A DNA stretch of 64,000 nt from Rhodoferax sp. U2-2l (lineage in GTDB: Bacteria; Pseudomonadota; Gammaproteobacteria; Burkholderiales; Burkholderiaceae_C), in NCBI RefSeq assembly GCF_020594515.1, contig NZ_JAJCTH010000009.1, positions 106,386 to 170,385 of the forward strand. The letters run 5' to 3'. A program made the translations under genes and the position numbers. Under the pieces are notes generated by a model that searched no databases, had not been told where the DNA came from, and worked only from the letters and a program-made list of their open reading frames with translations. Shown here in pieces: positions 48,001-55,683 of the stretch (the first letter of the stretch is position 1; the number at the start of each line of letters is the position of its first letter).

Positions 48001-49624
48001 GCTGACACTGGGGATGGCTGAACAGGCGGAATTTGTTTTTTTTGCGCAGAAGGTAGAGCAAATTCACGATCCGCGGCGTCGCTTTCGACTAACCCCAGAT
48101 GAATTCAAACTCATAAGTCCCAACTCTTTAACTTGCCCGGTGCTCCGCTCAGAAATGGATGCAGAGCTGACCAAAAAGTTATACAGAGCGGTGCCAATAC
48201 TTATCGACGACAACAAGCCGGGAGGAAATACGTGGGGATTACGCTTCCACTCAAGACTGTTTCACATGGCCGAAGACAGTCATCATTTTAGAGACTCGTC
48301 AACTCCAGAGCGTCTGGCTCTGTACGAAGCGAAGATGATTCATCACTACGACCATCGTTGGGCGACATATGGTCTTGACAGCGAAAGTCACGACGTTTCC
48401 GTCGACCAGAAGATGGACCCTAATTTCACCGTTTCGCCGCGTTATTGGGTTGAAGCCAAAGAAGTAGAGCAGCGTTTAAGTGATAGAGGGTGGAGTCGTA
48501 ATTGGTTGATGGGATGGCGAGATATTACTAGCGCGCATGTGTTGCGCACGGTAATCGCGACTGTCATGCCAAGGCTGGCTTTGGGAAATACTGTGCCATT
48601 CCTAATGTCTGACCAGTCACCGAAAAAACTTGCTTGCCTGATAGCAAACCTAAGCGCGTTAGTACTGGATTTTGTTGCAAGAGTCAAAGTGGGTGGAACG
48701 CATCTGACTTATGGCTACCTGAAACAATTCCCCATCCTCCCACCGGATCGCTACACCGATACCAATCTTGCCTTCATCAACTCTCGTGTTCTTGAGCTTA
48801 CTTACACCGCCCACGACCTTTTGCCGTGGGCGCAAGACCTTGACTACCACGGTGAGCCGTTTGCCTTCAACCCTGAACGCCGCGCGACACTCCGTGCTGA
48901 ACTCGACGCCTACTACTCCAAACTTTACGGCCTCACTCGCGACGAGCTCTGCTACATCCTTGATCCCGCGGACATCATGGGCGAGGATTACCCATCCGAA
49001 ACCTTCCGCGTGCTCAAAAACAAAGAGCAGAAAGAACTCGGCGAATACCGCACTCAACGGCTGGTGCTGCGCGAATTTGACCGTATGACCTTGGCCGATG
49101 CGTCAGGACAACTGTATCAGAGCCTGTTGGTGCCCCCGCCAGGTGAGCAGGCTCAGCACAGCTATTCGTCGCACGGTGTCATCAAGGACGAGGCCGACGC
49201 GCACCTGATCGGCCTGTTGCTCACGATGGTTCGGCAGCAGGGGCATTTACCGCGCCGTCATTTAACCGATGCCATGGCGATGGTGGCTCAGCCAGCGTCG
49301 TGGCCCAAATTTGTCGATGCACAGGGCGTTGATCTCATCAACACCCTCCAGCAGCAGCATCCAGGCATTTTTGAGGCTCAGCGGCTGACGGGTGCCCGTA
49401 TCCAAAATTGGCTTCGCTACCTTGAGTCCACCGGAGCGATTCGCGTGGAGTCCCTGACTGGTGATCTTGTTGCGGTCCAAGGTGCAGCCATACCCGGCGG
49501 AGTTGTGGCGGATGAAGAAACGGGTCGTGTGGCAACTCTCTTGAACCTTGCAGCCGCCCAAATTGCAGTCAGCACCACAACCCGTGATGAGCAAACGACC
49601 GAAGTCGCGGTGAAGCGGGCCTGA
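45089..49624 (+). CDS. Large N6-adenine DNA methyltransferase (Eco57I/DrmMI-like), 1511 aa
   Basis: Predicted to methylate adenine and mark self DNA, perhaps within a restriction-like complex. SAM-binding motif I is DPACGSGHF (532-540) and catalytic motif IV is NPPW (801-804). The preceding GSYYTPDSLVKELIKSALDP is the type IIG/Eco57I-class X motif. The ~500-residue N-terminus resembles the long N-terminal region of type IIG enzymes (NGKTLRLLRDAATLTRPSYLDIDL), but I cannot confirm nuclease residues. Residues ~900-1215 (target-recognition region) are encoded by visibly more AT-rich DNA (about 47800-48750). The gap to the helicase is 9 nt. Confidence 0.85.
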   Translation: MKPVRKHTAALNLPTLQLEGGLFLPDMLEKAALGQARMQTEADYGIPKGLKLKDEYSRSFQIACAQWRGFAPLLERVDVDAQHATTTFVTELLRDAFGYTAVNAIPGITLEDRHYPISLLAPPSGVGSTAHAIPIVVVPHTLGLDDADTRFAIQGSGSRKKTPFQLAQELLNASPDHQWAIVTNGKTLRLLRDAATLTRPSYLDIDLQDLLSGQRFAEFAYAWRLLHASRAGLVSGTSETPAPVVWESWREAGQEEGTRVRDGLRLGVTEALITLGQGFLQHPGNEALRLALQDGSLSQSAYFAQLLRLIYRFIFVFSVEERGLIPNAPQPQDDPATARAKLAAAQAYAQGYALSRLRDMALRRRARTKFDDLWQCIKIVFKGLAQGETRLGLPALGGLFAPTQCRALDGTQLTNADLLAVMQSLRWAKRAGGPLAPIDYRNMDTEELGSVYESLLELVPEVDLHARSFGFVGITSVGSTAGNDRKLTGSYYTPDSLVKELIKSALDPVITQRLAANPAIPVDALLAIRVIDPACGSGHFLLAAARRLAERLASLRSPDGAVTPLAYRHALREVIGRCIFGVDRNPMAVELARTALWLEGFEEGRPLSFLDHHLQCGDALLGLIDLKTLELGIAKDAFKPLSGDDKEVCKQLAKINTAALKDLVKKRNARAFGQLDVASAVGNGLRHLQAIEALPDNTTQEIADKEVAYRAFLEQAKTSRLAHAADLLVGAYLLTKREGAEAHIPTSATLYLTLLGDALPMAQQGALSAAQAACVEARVLHWPLAFPQVFASGGFDCVLGNPPWERIKLQEEEFFATRHRDVFEAKNKAERSQRIQWLSEGKLAKHLFPQVERAPHDCEAEQRLYAEFIIARRTAEAASVFAHVKGEDGGRFPLTGVGDVNTYALFAETISQITNTQGRSGFIVPTGIATDDGTKAYFAHHTQQGRLISIHSFENEKFIFPDVHHSFRFCMLTLGMAEQAEFVFFAQKVEQIHDPRRRFRLTPDEFKLISPNSLTCPVLRSEMDAELTKKLYRAVPILIDDNKPGGNTWGLRFHSRLFHMAEDSHHFRDSSTPERLALYEAKMIHHYDHRWATYGLDSESHDVSVDQKMDPNFTVSPRYWVEAKEVEQRLSDRGWSRNWLMGWRDITSAHVLRTVIATVMPRLALGNTVPFLMSDQSPKKLACLIANLSALVLDFVARVKVGGTHLTYGYLKQFPILPPDRYTDTNLAFINSRVLELTYTAHDLLPWAQDLDYHGEPFAFNPERRATLRAELDAYYSKLYGLTRDELCYILDPADIMGEDYPSETFRVLKNKEQKELGEYRTQRLVLREFDRMTLADASGQLYQSLLVPPPGEQAQHSYSSHGVIKDEADAHLIGLLLTMVRQQGHLPRRHLTDAMAMVAQPASWPKFVDAQGVDLINTLQQQHPGIFEAQRLTGARIQNWLRYLESTGAIRVESLTGDLVAVQGAAIPGGVVADEETGRVATLLNLAAAQIAVSTTTRDEQTTEVAVKRA

Positions 49625-49640
49625 CCACAAGGACGGAGCG

Positions 49641-51632
49641 ATGGAGCAGTTGACCCAGCATCTACCGACCGACAGAAGCAGTCCGCGCCTGTGGTTTGAA
49701 CGTTTGGTCATTTTCGGCGAGCCGGATGAGGCGCATGTATTGCGCACAATCCCGTTTCATCGTGGCTTGAATCTGGTTTGGGCCAAAGAGCCCGAAGTAG
49801 GAAGAGCAAAGGGCACACAGGCCGCTGGTCACGGTGTTGGCAAAACCTCTTTGTGTCTGTTGCTGCGTTTTTGCCTAGGTGAGCCGTCCAATGCGGTGGC
49901 GGAACTTCGCGACGAACTGTTTGGCGAGTTTGCCCAAGGCGGTGTAATTGCGGTCTTGCACGTAGATGGTCAGCCCTTCACGCTACGTCGCTACTTCAAT
50001 CCGCGTAAGGAAGGCATAGCCTGCGCGGGCGCTGTGGCTGACATGTGGGGCAGCGGCACGGAAACCAGTGACCGCGCCTTTTTGAAGAAGCTCGCAGACG
50101 ACATGATGCGCCCGGTGTCGCCGCGCAACATCCCGGAAACAAAGCAGCTCATCGAATGGAAACATGTGCTGGCCTGGATCAGCCGGGATCAAGGCTCTCG
50201 CTTCAAATCTTTTTTTGCTTGGCGCGAGGGCGAAGGTACTCAATTGCAGCGCAGCCGCCAAGACCCACCCATTGTGATGCGGGCCGTGTTGGGATTGTTG
50301 GAGCAAGGCGAATCCCGGTTGATGACCCAAATTTCCGGGCTGGAGGACGACCTGGAGCAAGCAAAGAAAGATACAGAGACTTTGCTGCAAGAGCCTATGC
50401 TGATCCGCCACCGCATTGAATCGAGTCTGCGGGACAGAGGCAATCTGCCCAATGATCTACCCATCCGAATCAATGATTTTTTTGCAGACTCCGTAGAGCT
50501 GCGGATCAAGGCTGCCAATAATGAGGCGGCCGAGCGGTTGGCGCAGTGGGAGAAAAAACAGGAAGAAGCCGACCAAGCTGTGGCAGACCTGCGCGCCAAC
50601 CTGAAGTTGATTCAAGGTGAACATGACACGGCTGAGGCTGAGTTCAAACAGGCTGATGCAGCCAGACGTGGCGATGATGAGGCCTTCCAAACCATTGGTG
50701 CTCAGTTACTGAAGCTCCGGCAACTGACTGGACACTGCGAGGAGGGCAATCTGCCTTTTTCGCAATGCCAACATGTGCAAGATGAAATCAGCAAGTTGGA
50801 ACTGGCAAGCTTGCGGGATCTGCGAGACAGAAGGAGCCTTCAAGCTGCTATGGCTGAGTCAGCCCGTCGGGCGGTCAGATTGCTGGAACGAAAGAATGAA
50901 CTGAAATCAAAGATTGATGCAATGTCGAGGCAGGGAAAGACATTGGCAGACGTTCAGCAGAAGACCCGAATAGGCAAGCGAACGGCTGAACTGGAAGCAA
51001 ACAAATGGCCAGCGTTGTTGGATGAGCTGGATCGCTGGGAGCGCACCGCTGGCTCTTCACAAGCCCAGGCGGCCATAGATGCATCACGGGTGAAAAGTGC
51101 AAAGATCGAACAGGACATGAACCGAGCTCGCACGCAACTGACCGTCTTGCAGCAGGATAGGTCTGAGCGGGAAAAAGCGTTGGCCCGGATCACGGACGGC
51201 TTGACACGCCAGTTGTTGCCAGATGGCGCATTTGGTGTATTCGATCCTCGCGACGAAGCGCGGCCTTTCCGCTTGTCGATGCGCGGTGGTGAAGCCTATC
51301 GGGTGCTGGAGGTTTTGCTAGGCGATGTTGCTTGCATGCTAGACAGCGCCCGGCCAGAAAATGCGCTACCCGGCCTTTTCATTCACGACTGCCCACGGGA
51401 AGCAGACATGAGCGTAGGCCTGTACGAGAATTTTCTGACATTGATTGGTCAATTGCAAAAGACGCAGTACGCGGGCTTGGAGCTGCCGTTTCAATACATT
51501 GTTACGACAACCACGCCACCGCCAACTGACCTGCAGGATGGCACCGTGTGTTTGACCCTCGACCCCAGTTCTGATGAAGGCCTGCTGTTCGGTCGTCGGT
51601 TTGTTGGTGAACGGCAAGCGGTGTTGGGGTAG
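49641..51632 (+). CDS. SMC/ABC-type ATPase with coiled coil, 663 aa
   Basis: A P-loop ATPase of the SMC-like class common in defence loci. Residues ~20-90 hold FHRGLNLVWAKE..GHGVGKTSLCLLLRFCLGE (Walker A), ~250-530 are mostly charged helical repeats predicted as coiled coil, and the end has a Walker B-like LPGLFIHDCPREADMSVGLYENFL and VTTTTPPPTDL. This order (split ATPase head, one coiled-coil arm) resembles DUF2326-like or ABC-three-component ATPases. It may sense or bridge DNA ends. AAGGA lies 8 nt before ATG 49641; it follows the methyltransferase by 16 nt. Confidence 0.75.
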   Translation: MEQLTQHLPTDRSSPRLWFERLVIFGEPDEAHVLRTIPFHRGLNLVWAKEPEVGRAKGTQAAGHGVGKTSLCLLLRFCLGEPSNAVAELRDELFGEFAQGGVIAVLHVDGQPFTLRRYFNPRKEGIACAGAVADMWGSGTETSDRAFLKKLADDMMRPVSPRNIPETKQLIEWKHVLAWISRDQGSRFKSFFAWREGEGTQLQRSRQDPPIVMRAVLGLLEQGESRLMTQISGLEDDLEQAKKDTETLLQEPMLIRHRIESSLRDRGNLPNDLPIRINDFFADSVELRIKAANNEAAERLAQWEKKQEEADQAVADLRANLKLIQGEHDTAEAEFKQADAARRGDDEAFQTIGAQLLKLRQLTGHCEEGNLPFSQCQHVQDEISKLELASLRDLRDRRSLQAAMAESARRAVRLLERKNELKSKIDAMSRQGKTLADVQQKTRIGKRTAELEANKWPALLDELDRWERTAGSSQAQAAIDASRVKSAKIEQDMNRARTQLTVLQQDRSEREKALARITDGLTRQLLPDGAFGVFDPRDEARPFRLSMRGGEAYRVLEVLLGDVACMLDSARPENALPGLFIHDCPREADMSVGLYENFLTLIGQLQKTQYAGLELPFQYIVTTTTPPPTDLQDGTVCLTLDPSSDEGLLFGRRFVGERQAVLG

Positions 51633-51690
51633 AGCAATGAAACACTGCACAAAAGTGTGGGATGCAATGGAAACAGGGAGCTGAATAACT

Positions 51691-54600
51691 ATGTCGATTG
51701 TTAAACCCGAATACAAAACGCTTGGCCCAAGCCTGATGTTGCTCAGCGATGTCACTGTGCTGGCGCAGGCATGGAAGAAGTCGCATCAGTACATTCGTCG
51801 CCATAACTGGTACGCCGATGTGCTGGAACTGGATGCTTCAGCCATTAACCTGGAAAAGAGATTGAGCCAATGGGCTGAACTGGTTACAGATACCGAGTTC
51901 AAGCCAGCCCAGCTTCGACTAGTGCCTGCACCTAAGAACCAGACCTGGGTTTTCAACGAGTGGGAAAAGTTCAATTTGAACACTTTTCTGGACATGAATT
52001 TGGACGACATTGGAAGTGAGCCAAATTTCAATGACTGGCATCCCACGCTAACTGATGACATTGCGGTGCAGCCACTGCGTCCGTTGGCCCATGTGAACGT
52101 TCGGGACCAGGTGCTGAATACCGCTGTGATGCTGTGTTTGGCCAATGCCATTGAAACCGCACAAGGTGACCCAGGCTTGGATGCAATGGCGGCGAGGGAA
52201 GCAGGCATGGTGAGTTATGGGAACCGGCTTCATTGCCACTGGAGAGACGGCACCGTTAGTCATGCAAAGATCGCAGTTTTTGCTTGGGGCAATAGCCGCA
52301 CCTATAGCGACTATTTTCAACATTACCAAGCATTTTTGGCTCGCCCCGCTCATGTGTGCCGTGAGTTGAGTGGGCAACTAGCGCATGACAAAGAACTGTT
52401 TGTGGTCAAGCTCGACATCAAGGCTTTCTTTGACGGAGTGAATCGAGATGCACTGATTTTTGAAATGAAACGTCTGGAGACGCTGTACCGTGGTAAGACA
52501 GGCGACGTTCTTGACTCAGATGACGATCAGGATTATCTGCAGTTTTGGGATGCTGTGGCCCGTTTATCCGCATGGGAGTGGTCACCCGACGATGATGTAC
52601 ACAAGACACTATTCAACGGTGATTCTGGTTTATTGCCATTAGGTTTGCCACAGGGTTTGGTTGCTTCCGGTTTTTTTGCCAATGCCTATTTGCAAGGCTT
52701 CGACCAATTGATGGCACAAGCAGTAAGCAGAGGCACTGCCATTGGTAGTGACGCTTGCATATTGGATTACTGCCGTTATGTCGATGACATGCGCGTAGTG
52801 GTGTCAGCGCCGACGAATGCGCGAGCAAGCGGACTTCAGGCAGTGTTAAAAAGTGCGGTCGAAGGATTCGTTGAAAAGCTGCTTAAAAAGCATTTTGACG
52901 ATGTACAAAGCCGTTTTGAAAGCCAGTCTGTTGTCATTCAACCACTGAAACTAAACACGAAAAAATCAGAAATTCAGTCTTACCGTTCGATGGGACAACA
53001 GGGTGGCCTGTCTGCCACCATGCGCAGCTTGAACGCTGGGCTAAGCGGCACGTTTGATCTTGATTCACTGGTTATGGCGACAGGTGGATTGGATGGTTTG
53101 CTTTGGTTGTCAGCGCAGTTGGATGATACGAACCCAGTGAAACCTTCGCGGTTGAGGTTGGCGGCAGTAGCATCACCCGTGAATGATGTGCGCGACGACA
53201 CAGTCAAACGTTTTGTCGCGACTCGACTGGTCAAGGTTCTGCGTGAACGACTCGCCATGGCCGATAACAATGCTTCTACAGACGACGGCTTGTCGCCAAG
53301 GGGGGCGGTCACCACAGACAAGACCATGTCTCATGAGTTTGAGAGGATGGCACGAAAACTCATCAAAGTTTGGTCTGAAAACCCTTCTTTGGTACTGTTG
53401 CTGCGGTGTGGTCTTGATTTGTTTCCGCATCCCAAGCTGTTGGAAACGGTCACTCAGGCACTTGAGTTAAAACTCCAACCGCCGAAAAAGGATAAGGATA
53501 AAGCCGAGGTTCAGCAACAAGTGCATGCGGCGAGGTATGTGATCGCTGATTTGCTGCGCGCAGGAGCGGTGGAAACAGGTCATCGCGGCAATGAGGCTTA
53601 TCCGTCTGGGGTTGACATAACGGGATACCGGCAATGTTTAGCCGCGTTGGCCAAGCGCGTATTGGTAGAAAAGGCGTCACCTTGGTATGTCAAGCAGCAG
53701 GCCTACTTGTTTTTGTCGTCCATCGCTGATGTGTCCATGAAAATTATCATCAAGGGGGCTTCTGTCGAACTATTGCCCTACTTGAACCTGCAAAAAGCAT
53801 TGCGCTATCGCGCGATAGAAGCTTCCGAATTATTGGATGCCTTACCGTTGGCATTGGTGGTGCAACAGATCAAGCCGAACCCGACCCAGTTTGCATCGTG
53901 GTTTACAGCTCAACTGGAGTTGGATGCATTTGATGAAGCTGAAGAGGCCATCGAGGTTTTGGCATTAAGTTCGCCCGACCTGCTAATGGCATGTTTGGCA
54001 CATCGGTCTACAAAACAACGTCAGTGGTTTTCGCATGTTCCGTCAGGAATGCGTGAGTTCTTCAAAGAGACTGGTATGGCGCGCAGCAAAAAGCGACTTC
54101 CAGAAAAATCCACGTTACTACGCGCAATTTCCAACCACCAGAACCCCTTTGAAAATGAAAACTCGATCCTCGCTTTGGCGCGTGCGCTGCTGCTGCACAT
54201 TACCAATGACGATATCGAAGGCGGTGGTAAAAAAGTTCGATGGCTCGGCGCTGGGCTATCAGCAGAGCATATCAACTTGGCAAGCAAAGATTGGGACACC
54301 ATTTCCGCTTTGGGAGAAGAGACCCTGATCGCAGAGATTTTGGATCCAGGTGAGAACGTGTGGTCGTTGTACCAACCTCCACCATGGGTCAGAGAAAACC
54401 GTGCATGGCTTTATGGCCTGGGGCGTATCTTGCGCTCTGCTGTAACAGGTGAGATGGACTTCACAGCTAGAAGGTTTTTGTTATCCGAAGATATTCAAAG
54501 GTACAGCGGTCTGCGCTCTACTTGGTTTCAGCGTCGATTCGGGTTAGTGAACAATGGACGTGGTTTGTACACTGAACCCTCCCCGGTGACACCATGGTTA

Positions 54601-55683
54601 TCTAGTTTTTTGACTGCTTTGCTGCAGTGGCCCGGTACATTCGTTCGTGGATCAGTGGCAAGTGAGATAGGTCAAGTCGGCACCCCCCATGAACTCCTGA
54701 AAATCGTTCAAACCCGTATTGCGTCTCAAAGGGCGTTGTATGGTGGGCGAAGTAAAACGCCGTTCTACGTGCTACCTACCTCTGACAGCCTTCCCCAGCA
54801 TCGGGCGATGCGCGTTGCCGTAGTTCAAACATTGCGACCAGCATTGAGAGATTTTGATGCCAAAGACCCACTGCATTGGACACCTGCAGACTTGGCCGCA
54901 CACCGTAGACACTTAGCGGAGATGTGCAAATTGACCCATGCAAAAATCTCGGCTTGGGCATCGTCACGCGAGAAATCGAACTCAGCAGATAGTGGCGAAC
55001 CGTTGGTGGACTTGATACTCTTTCCCGAGCTCACTATTCATGAGGAGCATATTGATTTTTTACGCAGACTGTCGGACAGCGTGGGAGCCAATATTTTTGC
55101 TGGGCTTACCTTCGTGCATTCTCACAAGGCAGGGGGCATAACCAACCAGGGACTGTGGTTGATAAGAACCCAGTTTGAAGGTGACGGGCGCCAGATTGAG
55201 TATGTGCGTCAGGGCAAAAAATTTCCAATGAAATTGGAGCGACAGATGGGAGTTAAGCAGTATCGCCCCCACGTGACACTGGTTGAGTTCCCTGTGGGTC
55301 AAGGGGCACCGACGCGCGTTGCTGCTGCCATTTGTTATGACGCAACTGACTTGGACTTAGTTGCCGACTTACGTGATCGTTCTGACATGTTCATAGTGGC
55401 GGCCATGAACCAGGACGTGCAGACATTTGACAACATGGTGAGCGCTCTGCACTTTCATATGTATCAGCCTGTGATTCTGGCCAACAGTGGCGAATTTGGC
55501 GGTTCAACGGCTCAAGCGCCGTTCCCTAAGCATGAGAAAACCATCGCACAGGTTCATGGAGGCAATCAGGTTGCGGTTAGTGTTTTTGAAATCGAGCCAT
55601 GGCATTTCAAAGAAACCAATCAACCAAGCCCCCGGAGGGAAGTGAAGACACCGCCTGCCGGTTATCAAGGGCGTCGAACATGA
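51691..55683 (+). CDS. Reverse transcriptase-nitrilase fusion (UG1/DRT1-type), 1330 aa
   Basis: A reverse transcriptase (about residues 110-480) with motif A VVKLDIKAFFDGVNR (Asp242), motif B LGLPQGLVASGFFANAYL, catalytic YVDD (363-366) and motif D LKLNTKKSEIQ. An uncharacterised helical middle (~480-1030) follows, then a carbon-nitrogen hydrolase domain (~1050-1310) with the apparent nitrilase triad: E1113 (LFPELT), Lys1176/1177 (RQGKKF) and C1215 (AICYDA). No maturase or endonuclease domain, so not a group II intron; no retron msr-msd is visible upstream. The architecture matches the RT-nitrilase of the UG1 group (defence-associated RT type 1), which is normally described as a stand-alone gene. 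GGGAG precedes ATG 51691. DNA is more AT-rich than the flanking genes. Its stop overlaps the next start (ATGA). Confidence 0.85.
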   Translation: MSIVKPEYKTLGPSLMLLSDVTVLAQAWKKSHQYIRRHNWYADVLELDASAINLEKRLSQWAELVTDTEFKPAQLRLVPAPKNQTWVFNEWEKFNLNTFLDMNLDDIGSEPNFNDWHPTLTDDIAVQPLRPLAHVNVRDQVLNTAVMLCLANAIETAQGDPGLDAMAAREAGMVSYGNRLHCHWRDGTVSHAKIAVFAWGNSRTYSDYFQHYQAFLARPAHVCRELSGQLAHDKELFVVKLDIKAFFDGVNRDALIFEMKRLETLYRGKTGDVLDSDDDQDYLQFWDAVARLSAWEWSPDDDVHKTLFNGDSGLLPLGLPQGLVASGFFANAYLQGFDQLMAQAVSRGTAIGSDACILDYCRYVDDMRVVVSAPTNARASGLQAVLKSAVEGFVEKLLKKHFDDVQSRFESQSVVIQPLKLNTKKSEIQSYRSMGQQGGLSATMRSLNAGLSGTFDLDSLVMATGGLDGLLWLSAQLDDTNPVKPSRLRLAAVASPVNDVRDDTVKRFVATRLVKVLRERLAMADNNASTDDGLSPRGAVTTDKTMSHEFERMARKLIKVWSENPSLVLLLRCGLDLFPHPKLLETVTQALELKLQPPKKDKDKAEVQQQVHAARYVIADLLRAGAVETGHRGNEAYPSGVDITGYRQCLAALAKRVLVEKASPWYVKQQAYLFLSSIADVSMKIIIKGASVELLPYLNLQKALRYRAIEASELLDALPLALVVQQIKPNPTQFASWFTAQLELDAFDEAEEAIEVLALSSPDLLMACLAHRSTKQRQWFSHVPSGMREFFKETGMARSKKRLPEKSTLLRAISNHQNPFENENSILALARALLLHITNDDIEGGGKKVRWLGAGLSAEHINLASKDWDTISALGEETLIAEILDPGENVWSLYQPPPWVRENRAWLYGLGRILRSAVTGEMDFTARRFLLSEDIQRYSGLRSTWFQRRFGLVNNGRGLYTEPSPVTPWLSSFLTALLQWPGTFVRGSVASEIGQVGTPHELLKIVQTRIASQRALYGGRSKTPFYVLPTSDSLPQHRAMRVAVVQTLRPALRDFDAKDPLHWTPADLAAHRRHLAEMCKLTHAKISAWASSREKSNSADSGEPLVDLILFPELTIHEEHIDFLRRLSDSVGANIFAGLTFVHSHKAGGITNQGLWLIRTQFEGDGRQIEYVRQGKKFPMKLERQMGVKQYRPHVTLVEFPVGQGAPTRVAAAICYDATDLDLVADLRDRSDMFIVAAMNQDVQTFDNMVSALHFHMYQPVILANSGEFGGSTAQAPFPKHEKTIAQVHGGNQVAVSVFEIEPWHFKETNQPSPRREVKTPPAGYQGRRT

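Noticed and set aside
36908..49624. Straight assignment as DISARM class 1
   Set aside because: Helicase and DUF1998 parts are in one chain, no phospholipase-D drmC is present, and three extra genes follow; similarity is noted but the name is not assigned.
51633..51690. Possible retron or DRT non-coding RNA before the RT gene
   Set aside because: Only 58 nt are available, with no strong hairpin or inverted repeat of the retron msr-msd kind, and the RT has a nitrilase domain instead of retron features.
51691..55683. Group II intron maturase interpretation of the RT
   Set aside because: No maturase X domain, no HNH at the C-terminus and no intron RNA domain V structure; a carbon-nitrogen hydrolase domain is present instead.
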